A DNA stretch of 64,000 nt. It comes from Bacillus sp. HMF5848. Lineage in GTDB: Bacteria > Bacillota > Bacilli > Bacillales > HMF5848. The stretch spans positions 442,001 through 506,000 of the forward strand of contig NZ_RWIV01000001.1 in NCBI RefSeq assembly GCF_003944835.1. Reading direction: 5' to 3'. Positions 43,375-51,968 of this stretch are shown piece by piece; position 1 is the first letter of the stretch, and each line of letters opens with the position of its first letter. A program made the position numbers and the translations under genes. The notes beneath the pieces were generated by a model that worked only from the letters and a program-made list of their open reading frames with translations, did not search any database and had not been told where the DNA came from.

Positions 43375-44049
43375 ATGGAAATAAGAATTGAGAATAGTGG
43401 TGGAGAAATTTCATACATTGTTTCTAGAGTTTCTAACAGGTATGAAGAAATACTGAAAAATCAGTTTTACCAACTCGAAGATGGGAATTATGTGAAAAGG
43501 TTTTCTAATAAGACCGAAAACATTCAGAGAATCTCAGAAAACTTTAAATTATATGCAGAAGAGATGTTTAATCAGATGGGTTATTTTTCAGAAGTGAAAT
43601 GGAAAGAAGCACTGCTAGGCTTTATAAAAAAAGTAGAAGGTCATGATATAAGTTGGTGGCTAACTGGTAGCTGTGCATTAGCGGTAAGAGGAGTTGCCAC
43701 TACCCCCCATGATGTAGATATTATGCTAGACTCGAAAGATATTAATAAAATAAATGATATTTTCGGAGAATATGTAGTTGAACCTATTGAGGCTACTGAA
43801 GGTTGGGTTGTAAAGTATTTCGGTGTATTGTTTTTAAATGCAAGAATAGATGTTGCATTTGATCCGGAAACTTATATTGACCAACCATACCTAACAGATT
43901 TTGGTCCTCATGCTCAAAAGAACTTAGAAGAAGTAGATTTTGAGGGCTATTCTATAAAAGTTCCACCACTACAACTTCAGTTAGATGTTAATAAGAGAAG
44001 AGGTCGAGTAGATAGAGCAAAGGCAATAGAAGATTATCTAAATCTTTAA
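43375..44049 (+). CDS. Nucleotidyltransferase-fold protein
   Basis: 224 residues. The central 'WWLTGSCALAVRGVATTPHDVDIML' carries the nucleotidyltransferase signature G-S plus D-x-D, as in MNT/AbiEii/aminoglycoside-type enzymes, and a later Asp in 'ARIDVAFDP' may complete the metal site. The N-terminal 90 residues are unlike the standard antitoxin or resistance families. No partner toxin or HEPN gene is adjacent, so a toxin-antitoxin role is not supported. ATG 43375 follows AAGGGGTGTGAG; the frame opens at 43345. Confidence 0.7.
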   Translation: MEIRIENSGGEISYIVSRVSNRYEEILKNQFYQLEDGNYVKRFSNKTENIQRISENFKLYAEEMFNQMGYFSEVKWKEALLGFIKKVEGHDISWWLTGSCALAVRGVATTPHDVDIMLDSKDINKINDIFGEYVVEPIEATEGWVVKYFGVLFLNARIDVAFDPETYIDQPYLTDFGPHAQKNLEEVDFEGYSIKVPPLQLQLDVNKRRGRVDRAKAIEDYLNL

Positions 44050-44536
44050 AAAAACACCATTATGAACTCCTCATACACTTAACTATGGGATGCTTACTTT
44101 AAAATAGAAAAATATAAAAATTATTTTGTTGCGCAAGTCATTCATGTATTTTAAAACCACTACAGAGAATGAAAAAAATTATTTTCATGGTAGTACACCG
44201 ATACTAATTAATATACATATAGTATTATATGGGGTCTTTTATGAGTAAAGGCACTGTTATAACAAGTAAACACCTATATACCTCGCATATATGCGAGGTA
44301 CTGTAAGCCACACTAGGTGTGTAGCATAATATATGGGTGTTCTAGTAAATTTTTGCGGTTTTCAAGTTAAATTAATGTGTGTGTTAAGTTCCCTCAAACG
44401 AAAGGTACGTGGGGTTTTTATAAATAGTTTACTATACGTTTTGTTTCAAATATGTGATTTTTCAGGAATATATAGGGGTATCCCGCATGTACTCTTACTG
44501 CCATGTATCTTGTAATTAATACATGTCAGCTATTAG
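44050..44536. other. Intergenic stretch with palindrome and degenerate hairpin
   Basis: No gene recognised. It holds the nested palindrome and a degenerate CCCTCAAACGAAAGG...GTGGGGTTTTT hairpin at about 44391-44420, the usual companion of repeat B. Confidence 0.4.
44270..44320. other. Nested palindrome
   Basis: A perfect 22-bp palindrome at 44279-44300 (TACCTCGCATA and its reverse complement without spacer) lies inside an outer inverted repeat ACACCT (44270-44275) / AGGTGT (44315-44320). No gene is close. It may be an operator, a terminator relic or a cruciform-prone site. Confidence 0.6.
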
Positions 44537-44578
44537 TGCTAGCACTGTGATATTTTATCCTAGCAAGGAACAGGCGGC
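44537..44578 (+). repeat. Repeat B, copy 9
   Basis: TGCTAGCACTGTGATATTTT, ATCCTAGCA, AGGAACAGGCGG; ends a few bases before the 3' end of the decayed DUF975 copy. Confidence 0.8.
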
Positions 44579-44587
44579 TTAGATTAC

Positions 44588-44880
44588 GTTGAATTCAGCT
44601 CTTCGTAAGAGCACTATCCGCTGTCTAATGCTTTTTTGTCTTAAAGCTAAGTACAATTCAGCTTTTGTTGCATTATAATAGGGAAGAAAAAACTATAAAA
44701 CGATACACAAAGGTCAATACACCAAGGATAAACCAACCAAAAAAGGACAAATTTAAAACAAAAATATTGAATTTCTCACCATGTGTCATTTTCTTACTTA
44801 ATTCTAATGCTTCCTTATAGCCCATTTTAGGGTTATTTGAAAGCCTTCGCACGGAATTTTAGCTCGTTTCTTTTCCACAT
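44588..44880 (-). pseudogene. Decayed, internally deleted copy of the DUF975 gene
   Basis: Starts with a ribosome site and 'MWKRNELKFRAKAFK' then a stop. In another frame it continues 'NNPKMGYKEALELSKKMTHG' and 'SFFGWFILG', matching the intact DUF975 protein at 47074-47793 ('MWRRSELKSHAKEAL' and 'NPNIGYKQAVALSNKMTKG'). The middle (about 110 codons) is missing and a frameshift follows. Confidence 0.85.
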
Positions 44881-45021
44881 ATATATTCCTCCATCAATTT
44901 TGTCCTTCCCTCAAATATCATGTTTTCGGAACAGCCTACTTTAAATATGCAGATATTTTTAAAAGTTTTCTTTACATTTCCATGTTAACGAGACAATGGG
45001 TGTACATCATAAAGAGTACAG

Positions 45022-45159
45022 GTGACATTAGGACTTTCTATGCGTGGAGCAAAAATATATAATTTAGATGAAAGCCCTGTTAAAGTGAAACGGTGGACGG
45101 ATTTGGAACATGTCCGTACATATTATGACTTTTTCAAGCAACATGAAGACAAGTTTTAA
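45022..45159 (+). pseudogene. Gene fragment of unknown family
   Basis: A 45-codon open stretch, 'MRGAKIYNLDESPVKVKRWT' and 'VRTYYDFFKQHEDKF', reads like the C-terminal end of a real protein but has no ribosome site or start of its own. I do not recognise it. Confidence 0.3.
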
Positions 45160-45201
45160 TGGTTTGTGAATTTCGCGTAATAGTCCCCGTTATTTTCTAA
45201 T

Positions 45202-45243
45202 TGCTAGCACTTTAGTACTTTATCCTAGCGAGGGACAGGCGCC
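45202..45243 (+). repeat. Repeat B, copy 10
   Basis: TGCTAGCACTTTAGTACTTT, ATCCTAGCG, AGGGACAGGCGCC; ends seven bases before the ribosome site of the M32 carboxypeptidase gene, so the promoter must lie within or before the repeat. Confidence 0.85.
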
Positions 45244-45264
45244 TTAAAAAAGGGAGAGGTTTTG

Positions 45265-46782
45265 ATGAACGAGCAAATTACAAAGCGAGTTGAACAATTT
45301 AAAAAGCTAGATGAAAAAATTACGCACTTATCGAGCATTTCTGGTCTTATTGGCTGGGATGAAAAGGTTATGGCTCCTAAAAAAGGTCGTCCCATATTTG
45401 CTAAAGCAATAGGAACATTACAAACAGAAATATTCAGTTTGTCTGTTTCTGAAGAGATGGGAGCGCTGCTTGAAGAGCTTACAGAGGAAAATGCGTTTCA
45501 GCAACTAGATGACGTAACGAAAGCACGAGTTCGTGAAAGAGCTACATTTTACAAGAAATCTAATCAGATCCCTGCTTCGTTGTATAACGAATACTCTATT
45601 ACATGTTCAGAAGCAGGTATTGCTTGGGAGCAAGCCAGAAAAGACAATGATTTCAACCATTTTGCTCCTTTTTTAGAAAAAATCGTGGCATATAAAAAGC
45701 AATTCGCTGAAATTTTCGGGTATGAAAAGCACCCATATGATGCACTGTTAGATGAATTTGAGCCTGGTTTGACTGTAGAAAAGCTAGATCCAATTTTTTC
45801 TGAATTACGTAAAAGCAGTGTAGCGTTACTGCACAGAATTCAACAGTCTTCAAGTGTACCTAATAAAGAAATCTTTGAACAAGACTATAACATTGAGGCG
45901 CAAAAGCAATTTAATAGATATATTCTACCTCTCATTGGCTTTGACCTTGAAGCAGGTCGATTAGATGAAACGGTTCATCCGTTTGCTCAGACCATTAATA
46001 CGCACGATGTTCGTATTACCACTCGTTATTTAAAAGATAATGTGCGTTCTGCTATTTTTGGAACAATCCATGAAGCAGGTCATGGTATTTATGAACAACA
46101 AGTAGACCCTAACTATGAGGGAACTGTGTTACAAAGCGGGACATCATTTGGAATTCATGAATCGCAGTCGCGTTTCTTAGAAAACATGGTGGGGCGCAGT
46201 AAAGCGTTTTGGACATATTTTTATCCAGCATTACAAAAGCACTTCCCAGATCAATTGAAGGAAGTTTCTCTTGATGAATTTTACCGTGCAGTAAATTTAG
46301 TTGAGCCTTCTTTTATCCGTGTGGAGGCAGATGAATTAACATACAATCTTCATATTATGATTCGCTATGAGATTGAAAAAGGTTTAATTAGTGGAGAGAT
46401 TGCTGTGACTGATCTTCCAAAAATTTGGAACGAGAAAGTGGAGGAGTATTTAGGAATTACTCCACCGAATGACACACTTGGTGTTCTACAAGATGTTCAC
46501 TGGTCGTTTGGAGGTATCGGTTACTTTCCATCCTACTCTTTAGGAAATCTTTATGCAGCACAAATTCTTTATACTATTACAAAAGAAATACCTGATTTTT
46601 ATGAAGAGATTGCAAAAGGTAACTTCGCTGTTATTCAATCTTGGCTGCGTGAAAAAATTCATCAACATGGTAAGTTCTATACACCTGATGAACTAATTGT
46701 GCGAGTGACAGGTGAAGAATTAAATGCTTCTTATTTGGTGCAATATTTAGAAGATAAATATAAGGATGTATACAATTTATAA
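45265..46782 (+). CDS. M32 family metallocarboxypeptidase
   Basis: 505 residues, cytoplasmic zinc carboxypeptidase of the Taq/B. subtilis YpwA type, which trims C-terminal residues from peptides. The zinc motif HEAGH is present in 'IHEAGHGIYEQ', and family blocks 'HESQSRFLENMVGRS' and 'EADELTYNLHI' follow in order. ATG 45265 has GGGAGAGG five bases upstream. The gene is monocistronic and ends at a two-part hairpin terminator. Confidence 0.92.
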   Translation: MNEQITKRVEQFKKLDEKITHLSSISGLIGWDEKVMAPKKGRPIFAKAIGTLQTEIFSLSVSEEMGALLEELTEENAFQQLDDVTKARVRERATFYKKSNQIPASLYNEYSITCSEAGIAWEQARKDNDFNHFAPFLEKIVAYKKQFAEIFGYEKHPYDALLDEFEPGLTVEKLDPIFSELRKSSVALLHRIQQSSSVPNKEIFEQDYNIEAQKQFNRYILPLIGFDLEAGRLDETVHPFAQTINTHDVRITTRYLKDNVRSAIFGTIHEAGHGIYEQQVDPNYEGTVLQSGTSFGIHESQSRFLENMVGRSKAFWTYFYPALQKHFPDQLKEVSLDEFYRAVNLVEPSFIRVEADELTYNLHIMIRYEIEKGLISGEIAVTDLPKIWNEKVEEYLGITPPNDTLGVLQDVHWSFGGIGYFPSYSLGNLYAAQILYTITKEIPDFYEEIAKGNFAVIQSWLREKIHQHGKFYTPDELIVRVTGEELNASYLVQYLEDKYKDVYNL

Positions 46783-46795
46783 GAGTGTAGATGGC

Positions 46796-46854
46796 AGGTG
46801 CCTGATCCCCAGTGTGGTATAGTTTTACCGCCCCGGAGATCAGGCGCTTTTTTG
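46796..46854 (+). terminator. Terminator with nested hairpin
   Basis: GGTGCCTGATC and GATCAGGCGC form the outer stem, GGTA/TACC an inner one, followed by T6. A second hairpin of the same design lies at 55938-55995. Confidence 0.8.
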
Positions 46855-47073
46855 AAAGTAACTTTTGCGAAGTTAAAAGATTAACTCGTAATAATTCTTG
46901 GAAAAAATAATATAAGAAAAACTTATGTTGGAGTAGTTTGCCCCCTTTTACAGACTGATGTAGTCGGTAAAAAGATGATTAATCGTCTACATTCATTTCT
47001 AGGAGTCGATTGGGGCCTCTTTGGCTTTTTCTCCTCAAGCTCTCCGAACTTCAGCTGTTTCCCGTAGAGTTGT

Positions 47074-47793
47074 TTACCTCATATTAAGTTCTTCACTAGT
47101 GCACAATCCGTTATCTAATGCCTTTTGTCTTAAAACTAAGTATAGCTCGGCTTTTGTTGCATTATAATAGGGTAGAACAAATAATATACCAACACCAAAA
47201 GCCAATGCCCCTAAGATAAACCAACCTAAAAAGGATAAATCTAGAACAAAAATATCCATCTTCTCACCTTTTGTCATTTTGTTACTTAACGCTACTGCTT
47301 GCTTATAGCCTATATTAGGGTTATCAGATAAAATATAAGGCACCAAGCTATAGGCGTAGGCTTTTATGATTCCAGGAATGATTAATAATAGGAACCATAA
47401 GAAGACCAAAACCGCCTTATAAAGCATTGCTTTGACAATACTTATGTAATGGTTTTTGTTAAAGGCAAATACTAGATTCCCTAGATTCGCCTCTTTTTTA
47501 GATGCTCTGACAAAATATCGCATGCCACCTACTTCTAATGGATACCCTAAGATAATCCGAATAGCCAATCCAATAACTAAAGCAAACAAAACAACTAAAA
47601 TGATGAGAGGGATGAGTATAAGTCCTAACTCTCCGTCATATACGTTGTTAAATTCATTAAAGCCACGACTACCACTGCTACTACTACTTCCGCCATTTAC
47701 AAATGCCAGGACGATACAAACTATAAGTGCCTTCCAATAAGTTCCCCTCAGAGCTTCCTTCGCATGGGACTTAAGCTCACTTCTTCTCCACAT
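47074..47793 (-). CDS. DUF975 family membrane protein
   Basis: 239 residues with about five membrane segments. 'MWRRSELKSHAKEALRGTYWKA' is the typical DUF975 opening (the YciC/DUF975 superfamily), and the later 'NPNIGYKQAVALSNKMTKGEK' and 'LPYYNATKAELYLVLRQKAL' are also characteristic. Function unknown. A Gly/Ser-rich loop follows the first helix. A decayed duplicate lies 2.5 kb upstream at 44588. Confidence 0.85.
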   Translation of the reverse strand: MWRRSELKSHAKEALRGTYWKALIVCIVLAFVNGGSSSSSGSRGFNEFNNVYDGELGLILIPLIILVVLFALVIGLAIRIILGYPLEVGGMRYFVRASKKEANLGNLVFAFNKNHYISIVKAMLYKAVLVFLWFLLLIIPGIIKAYAYSLVPYILSDNPNIGYKQAVALSNKMTKGEKMDIFVLDLSFLGWFILGALAFGVGILFVLPYYNATKAELYLVLRQKALDNGLCTSEELNMR

Positions 47794-47937
47794 ACATAAC
47801 CCTCCATAGCGTTAATATTTCTTTCAACTACTATGGTATCTTATCATACTCTTTTAATTTGTGAATATTTTAAAAACATTCTACGCAGACTTGAATCTGG
47901 ACAGATAGAAATGGTGTCAGGAATCTGTCGAGTGCAG

Positions 47938-47968
47938 GCAAACAGGGGACGGTTCTCAGTCTGCCAAA
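47938..47968 (+). repeat. GGGGACGGTTCT repeat, single hairpin copy
   Basis: GGCAAACAGGGGACGGTTCT CAGTCTGCC, the same core as composite repeat A but without the second hairpin. Lies upstream of the hemolysin III gene. Confidence 0.8.
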
Positions 47969-48069
47969 TAACAATTAAAATAACCGATATTGTTGAAGGG
48001 TTACAAGGTCGGGTTGTACCTTTACGTGTTATAATAACTGATAGATTTTATGTGAAAGGAATGAATTAA

Positions 48070-48711
48070 GTGGCACAAACTCATGTGTTTTCAAAAGGAG
48101 AAGAAATTGCAAACTCTATTACGCACGGCATTGGAGTCTTACTAAGTATTGCTGCTTTAGTGATTTTAATTGTATCCTCTTCTCTATATGGTACGGCTTG
48201 GCATGTCGTTAGTTTTACTTTGTTCGGTCTGACGATGGTGTTGTTATATACTTCATCCACCTTTGTTCACGCACTTCCGCATGGAAAAGCAAAAGATATA
48301 TTTGAGATTCTAGACCATTCCTCCATCTACTTTTTCATAGCGGGTACATATACACCGTTTATGTTCATTGCTGTAAAAGGATGGCTAGGTTGGACATTGT
48401 TTGGCATTGTTTGGGGTCTTGCTATTGCCGGAACTTTTTTTAAGAGCTTCTTTGTTAAGAAATATTTATTCACATCTACAGCTTTATATGTAGTCATGGG
48501 ATGGCTCATTGTATTTGCATGGAGTCCTTTATCGCAAAATCTACCACCAAATGGTATGAATCTCCTCGTACTAGGGGGCGTTCTTTATACAGTGGGAGCT
48601 GTCTTTTATGTTTGGAGAGCATTTAAATATCACCACTTTATATGGCACTTATTCGTATTAGCAGGCAGCACCGCACATTTCTTTTCAGTTTTATTATATT
48701 TGTTACCTTAA
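48070..48711 (+). CDS. Hemolysin III family membrane protein
   Basis: 213 residues and seven membrane segments of the YqfA/hemolysin III family (related to eukaryotic PAQR receptors). Conserved metal-site residues appear in 'SITHGIGVLLS', 'STFVHALPHGKAKDIFEILDHSSIYFFIAGTYTP' and 'HFIWHLFVLAGSTAHF'. The family's true function is uncertain; hemolysis was shown for one Bacillus cereus member. GTG 48070 is preceded by AAAGGAATG with good spacing. Repeat material lies about 100 bases upstream. Confidence 0.88.
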   Translation: MAQTHVFSKGEEIANSITHGIGVLLSIAALVILIVSSSLYGTAWHVVSFTLFGLTMVLLYTSSTFVHALPHGKAKDIFEILDHSSIYFFIAGTYTPFMFIAVKGWLGWTLFGIVWGLAIAGTFFKSFFVKKYLFTSTALYVVMGWLIVFAWSPLSQNLPPNGMNLLVLGGVLYTVGAVFYVWRAFKYHHFIWHLFVLAGSTAHFFSVLLYLLP

Positions 48712-48892
48712 TTGGGTAGCCGGTCCCCGGTGTGCTGGAGTATCATTGCATTGGAAGACAAGGTATCTTCTGATGGAGTTACTGGGATTAACAATGAGGG
48801 ATGTTCAAATACACACATACATAAGTTTTCCTTTGATTTGAAAAAATGTGTTTGTTTTTGCGACAAACAAAAGTATAGGGGTGTGAACTACG

Positions 48893-49075
48893 TTGGTTTT
48901 TTGGAAGCGATACGGGCACTGGTTTGCGGCACTAATTATTTTATTTATTTTTATCCGAAGAGTGATAAATTTCGAATTAAATTTAACAAACATTATTATT
49001 CTGTTAATTGCAATGATAGGAATGTCCACCTTTGTTTGGACAGAAATCCAGATAAGAAAATCGACAAAAAGATAA
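48893..49075 (+). CDS. Small two-helix membrane protein
   Basis: 60 residues from TTG 48893, with AGGGGTGTG upstream. Two hydrophobic helices ('WFAALIILFIFI' and 'IIILLIAMIGMSTFVW') are separated by a short polar loop, and the ends are basic. A longer overlapping frame (48712-49098) is Cys-rich and without hydrophobic pattern, so I consider this frame the real one. Unknown function. Confidence 0.5.
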   Translation: MVFWKRYGHWFAALIILFIFIRRVINFELNLTNIIILLIAMIGMSTFVWTEIQIRKSTKR

Positions 49076-49111
49076 CATCCTTGAAGCATATACTCTAATG
49101 TAGACTCTTGA

Positions 49112-49252
49112 GGATTATGCGCCAGTCTCATCTGTTTATGCGCTAAATCTTATGGTTTATGCGTTAGTTTCAACAGTTTATGCGTAGTTTCTTATAATAC
49201 GCGCTAAATCTCGAGTATTACGCGTCAGTTTCATCTGTTTATGCTCTAAAAT
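49112..49252. repeat. Degenerate tandem repeat, about seven units of 21 bp
   Basis: Consensus GTTTATGCGYTARTYTCATC. Units vary by several bases, and two inner units read TACGCG. It lies between the small membrane protein and the VC0807-like gene, just before the latter's ribosome site. Confidence 0.75.
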
Positions 49253-49278
49253 ACTAAAAGGTGGTTTAGGTAACCAGT

Positions 49279-49932
49279 ATGAAAAAGAATATAGTGGTGC
49301 TTGATATTTTGTTCTATGTCGCAATTCCGTTGCTTATTTGGAATGTTATGCGAGAGCATATTGGAGATTATTATACGATGCTCCTGTCTTCTGTCCCTGC
49401 CATATTGTATACATTGTATCGCTTTTTTGTAACTAAACAATTCAATGTTATTGGCATATACATACTTGCAACATTAGTGATCAGCACGCTAATTGATGTG
49501 TTGGCTGGTTCAGCGCTTCAACTCTTGTGGAATAATGTTTATTATTCCATTTCATTAAGCCTTTTTTTTCTTTTAACGATGTTGATAAAAAAGCCACTTG
49601 CACTCTACTTCGGATTGGAGTGGGCAGAGATGCAAGGCTATGATAGATTGTATAGCAAGGCTCTATATTATAAACGCCCTATTTTCATAGTATTTCAGCT
49701 GATTACGTTAGCCTTTGCGTTGAGAAGTGTGGTATATGCACTTATTAATACGTCACTCATTATGCAGTACGGTGTAGAAGCGTTTGATAAAGGCATTGTA
49801 TTAAAGCAGGTGTTGAGTTGGGTTTTTACGATTATTACAATTTTTGGTTTTATGTATGCGGGAAAGCTTATTAACAACTCACCACATTTGGTAGAGGAAG
49901 TGAAGCGGGAGATAGAAGAGCAGGTTCAGTAA
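49279..49932 (+). CDS. VC0807-like family membrane protein
   Basis: 217 residues, six membrane segments; 'VLDILFYVAIPLLIWNVMRE' and 'LSSVPAILYTLYRFF' resemble the VC0807/DUF3159-like group that is distantly related to intracellular septation protein A. Function unknown. GGTGG precedes ATG 49279, and a degenerate tandem repeat ends immediately upstream. Confidence 0.65.
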   Translation: MKKNIVVLDILFYVAIPLLIWNVMREHIGDYYTMLLSSVPAILYTLYRFFVTKQFNVIGIYILATLVISTLIDVLAGSALQLLWNNVYYSISLSLFFLLTMLIKKPLALYFGLEWAEMQGYDRLYSKALYYKRPIFIVFQLITLAFALRSVVYALINTSLIMQYGVEAFDKGIVLKQVLSWVFTIITIFGFMYAGKLINNSPHLVEEVKREIEEQVQ

Positions 49933-50184
49933 GTATTTACGGGAGTTATAGAAGCGATGAGTTCGCCAAGTTTCGGTAACACCTAATCTAGTGGCTGTTA
50001 AGTCATTCAGTTAGGCTCCTTATTGTTGCTTCAAGTCAGTAGTTTTTCGATATCACTATATTTAACTGTATATGTTAATATGTTGTAAATTGAGAATAAG
50101 TCAAATAAAAACAATCCAAACACTCTAGTGCCGCCCCCTCGGTATTGGAAGCAGAGTAGCTTGCCAAATAAGGACAAGCACATT
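49933..50184. other. Intergenic stretch before repeat B copy 11
   Basis: No gene, hairpin or promoter that I can support between the VC0807-like stop and the repeat. Confidence 0.4.
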
Positions 50185-50226
50185 TGCTAGCACTGTGATA
50201 CTTTATCCTAGCGGGGGACTGGCACC
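50185..50226 (+). repeat. Repeat B, copy 11
   Basis: TGCTAGCACTGTGATACTTT, ATCCTAGCG, GGGGACTGGCACC; lies 16 bases beyond the stop of the reverse-strand AI-2E family gene. Confidence 0.9.
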
Positions 50227-50241
50227 ATTTTAGGCACCATT

Positions 50242-51306
50242 TTAAATCCGAAGTCGATAGAACAGATACAAATTTTTCACGATTACCTTTAAAACAGAAT
50301 AAACCGGAACGGCTAGTAAGATACCAATAAATCCATAAATAACTCCTGCGGAAAGTAGTAATAAAATTACGGTCAATGGATGAATGGAAAGTTTGGTTCC
50401 GATTATAAGTGGGGATATAAAATTCCCTTCTAGTTGTTGAACAATAATTAATAGAATCAAAATTCCGATGATCAAGAAAGGATCTGTCACTAAAGCGAGC
50501 AAGATGGCCGGAAGTATGCCTAATGCTGGTCCAATAATAGGGATTACAGCTGTTATGACAACAATAACTGCTAACATAAATGCATACTCTAATCCAATAA
50601 TGAGATAACCGATATACATCAAAATACCATTTACAAATGCGATAAGCATTTGCCCCCCAATATATGTGGATAGTGTTTCATCAATATCTGTTAATATCTT
50701 CTTTCCTTCCTCTTCATGCTTTTCAGGAATGAAATTTAATAAAAAGGGTAATAGGCGGTGCCCGTCTTTTAAGAGATAAAAAAGCACAAACGGAACCGTT
50801 AACATGACAGCTATTACGTTAGTAATAGAGGATAAGATTTTAGTGGCATTTTCACCTACATGCTGACCGAGATTTATTATGTAAGTAAGTAACTTTTGCT
50901 TTGCCTGTTCATACGAAAATAGACCGAAATTATTATCTTGAATTATCTGTTTTGTTTGTTTTTCATTTTCTTCGATGAATGTCGGAATTTTTTCTAAGAA
51001 TTGACTAAATTGCTCATCCACTGTTACACCTAGAGTCATTCCTCCGAACATTATAGCTCCAATCATAATGGAAAATACGATTAAGATAGCTAATGTCCGA
51101 GAGATAAAATTGAATTTTGTGAGAAGTCGTACAACTGGCTTTAAAATATAGAACAGGAACCCGGCAATGAGTAACGGGAAAAGTAGAATTCTAATAAAAT
51201 CAAGAACAGGTAATATAGCAAATTGATTTTTTCCTAATAAGTAAATAATAAATAACACTAACGCAACTCCGGTTGCATACTTAAAAAATGGGTGCTTAAA
51301 CCACAT
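50242..51306 (-). CDS. AI-2E family transporter (PerM/YtvI-like)
   Basis: 354 residues, about eight membrane segments with a large soluble loop between the third and fourth. 'PFVLFYLLKDGHRL' and 'VVITAVIPIIGPALGILPAIL' are family blocks, and 'GNFISPLIIGTKLSIHPLTV' near the C-terminus is diagnostic. Members export autoinducer-2, Na+ (in exchange for protons) or other solutes, so the substrate is open. ATG 51306 has GGGAGGAG six bases upstream; the frame opens at 51321. Confidence 0.88.
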   Translation of the reverse strand: MWFKHPFFKYATGVALVLFIIYLLGKNQFAILPVLDFIRILLFPLLIAGFLFYILKPVVRLLTKFNFISRTLAILIVFSIMIGAIMFGGMTLGVTVDEQFSQFLEKIPTFIEENEKQTKQIIQDNNFGLFSYEQAKQKLLTYIINLGQHVGENATKILSSITNVIAVMLTVPFVLFYLLKDGHRLLPFLLNFIPEKHEEEGKKILTDIDETLSTYIGGQMLIAFVNGILMYIGYLIIGLEYAFMLAVIVVITAVIPIIGPALGILPAILLALVTDPFLIIGILILLIIVQQLEGNFISPLIIGTKLSIHPLTVILLLLSAGVIYGFIGILLAVPVYSVLKVIVKNLYLFYRLRI

Positions 51307-51506
51307 GTAATCTCCTCCCAAAAAAGGGTATATTGTTCTTTACCCTAAATAAGTCGAAGCTACACAAGAATTACAACAAAAGAGGATAGGGGATTGGAAA
51401 ATGTGTGATGATGCGACGAAGGAGCTCGAAACCATAGAGAACAAACTTAATTACATATGATGATTGCCTTCGCTACTTTGCTTTGTTAAAAAAATGTCAC
51501 AAACAC

Positions 51507-51537
51507 AACTATAAAACTAGAAAAATAGTTATATAAT
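51507..51537 (+). promoter_or_regulatory. Candidate ArsR operator and -10
   Basis: AACTAT (51507-51512) and ATAGTT (51525-51530) form an inverted repeat with a 12-base gap, followed by TATAAT (51532-51537). The layout suits autoregulation by the ArsR-type protein encoded downstream. Confidence 0.45.
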
Positions 51538-51563
51538 TAAAAAGACACAAGGAGGTGCAAACC

Positions 51564-51902
51564 TTGCGGAAAGATTGGGCATTGAAAACAACGGAAGAAA
51601 TGAAAAAAATACGTAATAAAGCGGAAGAACAGCTTCCTGAACCTGAATTGTTGGTTTATACAGCAAATTTTTTTAAAGGATTAGCCGATGAAACACGGCT
51701 AAGAATTGTTGCATTACTTTGGATAGAAGATTTATGCATGTGTGAGATTGTTGATGCCTTAGAAGGAGCTAGTTCTACTATAAGTCACCATTTGAAGATT
51801 ATGGAAAAAGGCGAAATAATCGTATCAAGGCGAGAAGGAAAGTTTACGATATACAGTGTAAACAAAGAGAGAGTGTCGCAGATTATAGAGTTTATAAATT
51901 AA
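51564..51902 (+). CDS. ArsR-family metalloregulator
   Basis: 112 residues from TTG 51564 (GGAGG eight bases upstream; the GTG at 51555 overlaps that site). The winged helix has 'LADETRLRIVALL' and the recognition helix 'SSTISHHLKIMEKGEIIVSRREG'. The 'DLCMCEI' motif matches the As(III)-type binding site (ELCVCD) of ArsR/CadC proteins, so thiophilic metals or arsenicals are the likely effectors. It heads a three-gene cassette with a permease and a thioredoxin-like protein. Confidence 0.88.
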   Translation: MRKDWALKTTEEMKKIRNKAEEQLPEPELLVYTANFFKGLADETRLRIVALLWIEDLCMCEIVDALEGASSTISHHLKIMEKGEIIVSRREGKFTIYSVNKERVSQIIEFIN

Positions 51903-51968
51903 AATGAAAAAATTATTCCGTAATTATTAGTCAGATAAGCTGTTATGTTGTTATTTGGAGTTGATTTC

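Noticed and set aside
43375-44049. Toxin-antitoxin or abortive-infection system around the nucleotidyltransferase
   Set aside because: No partner gene (HEPN, AbiEi-like or similar) lies adjacent; only the fold signature is present.
47833-48069. 78-residue plus-strand frame before hemolysin III
   Set aside because: It runs through the GGGGACGGTTCT repeat, has no ribosome site and no conserved pattern.
48712-49098. 128-residue Cys-rich frame
   Set aside because: It overlaps the more plausible two-helix membrane protein at 48893, and its first codons directly abut the hemolysin III stop without a ribosome site.
49112-49252. CRISPR array
   Set aside because: Units are contiguous and degenerate, with no unique spacers and no cas genes.
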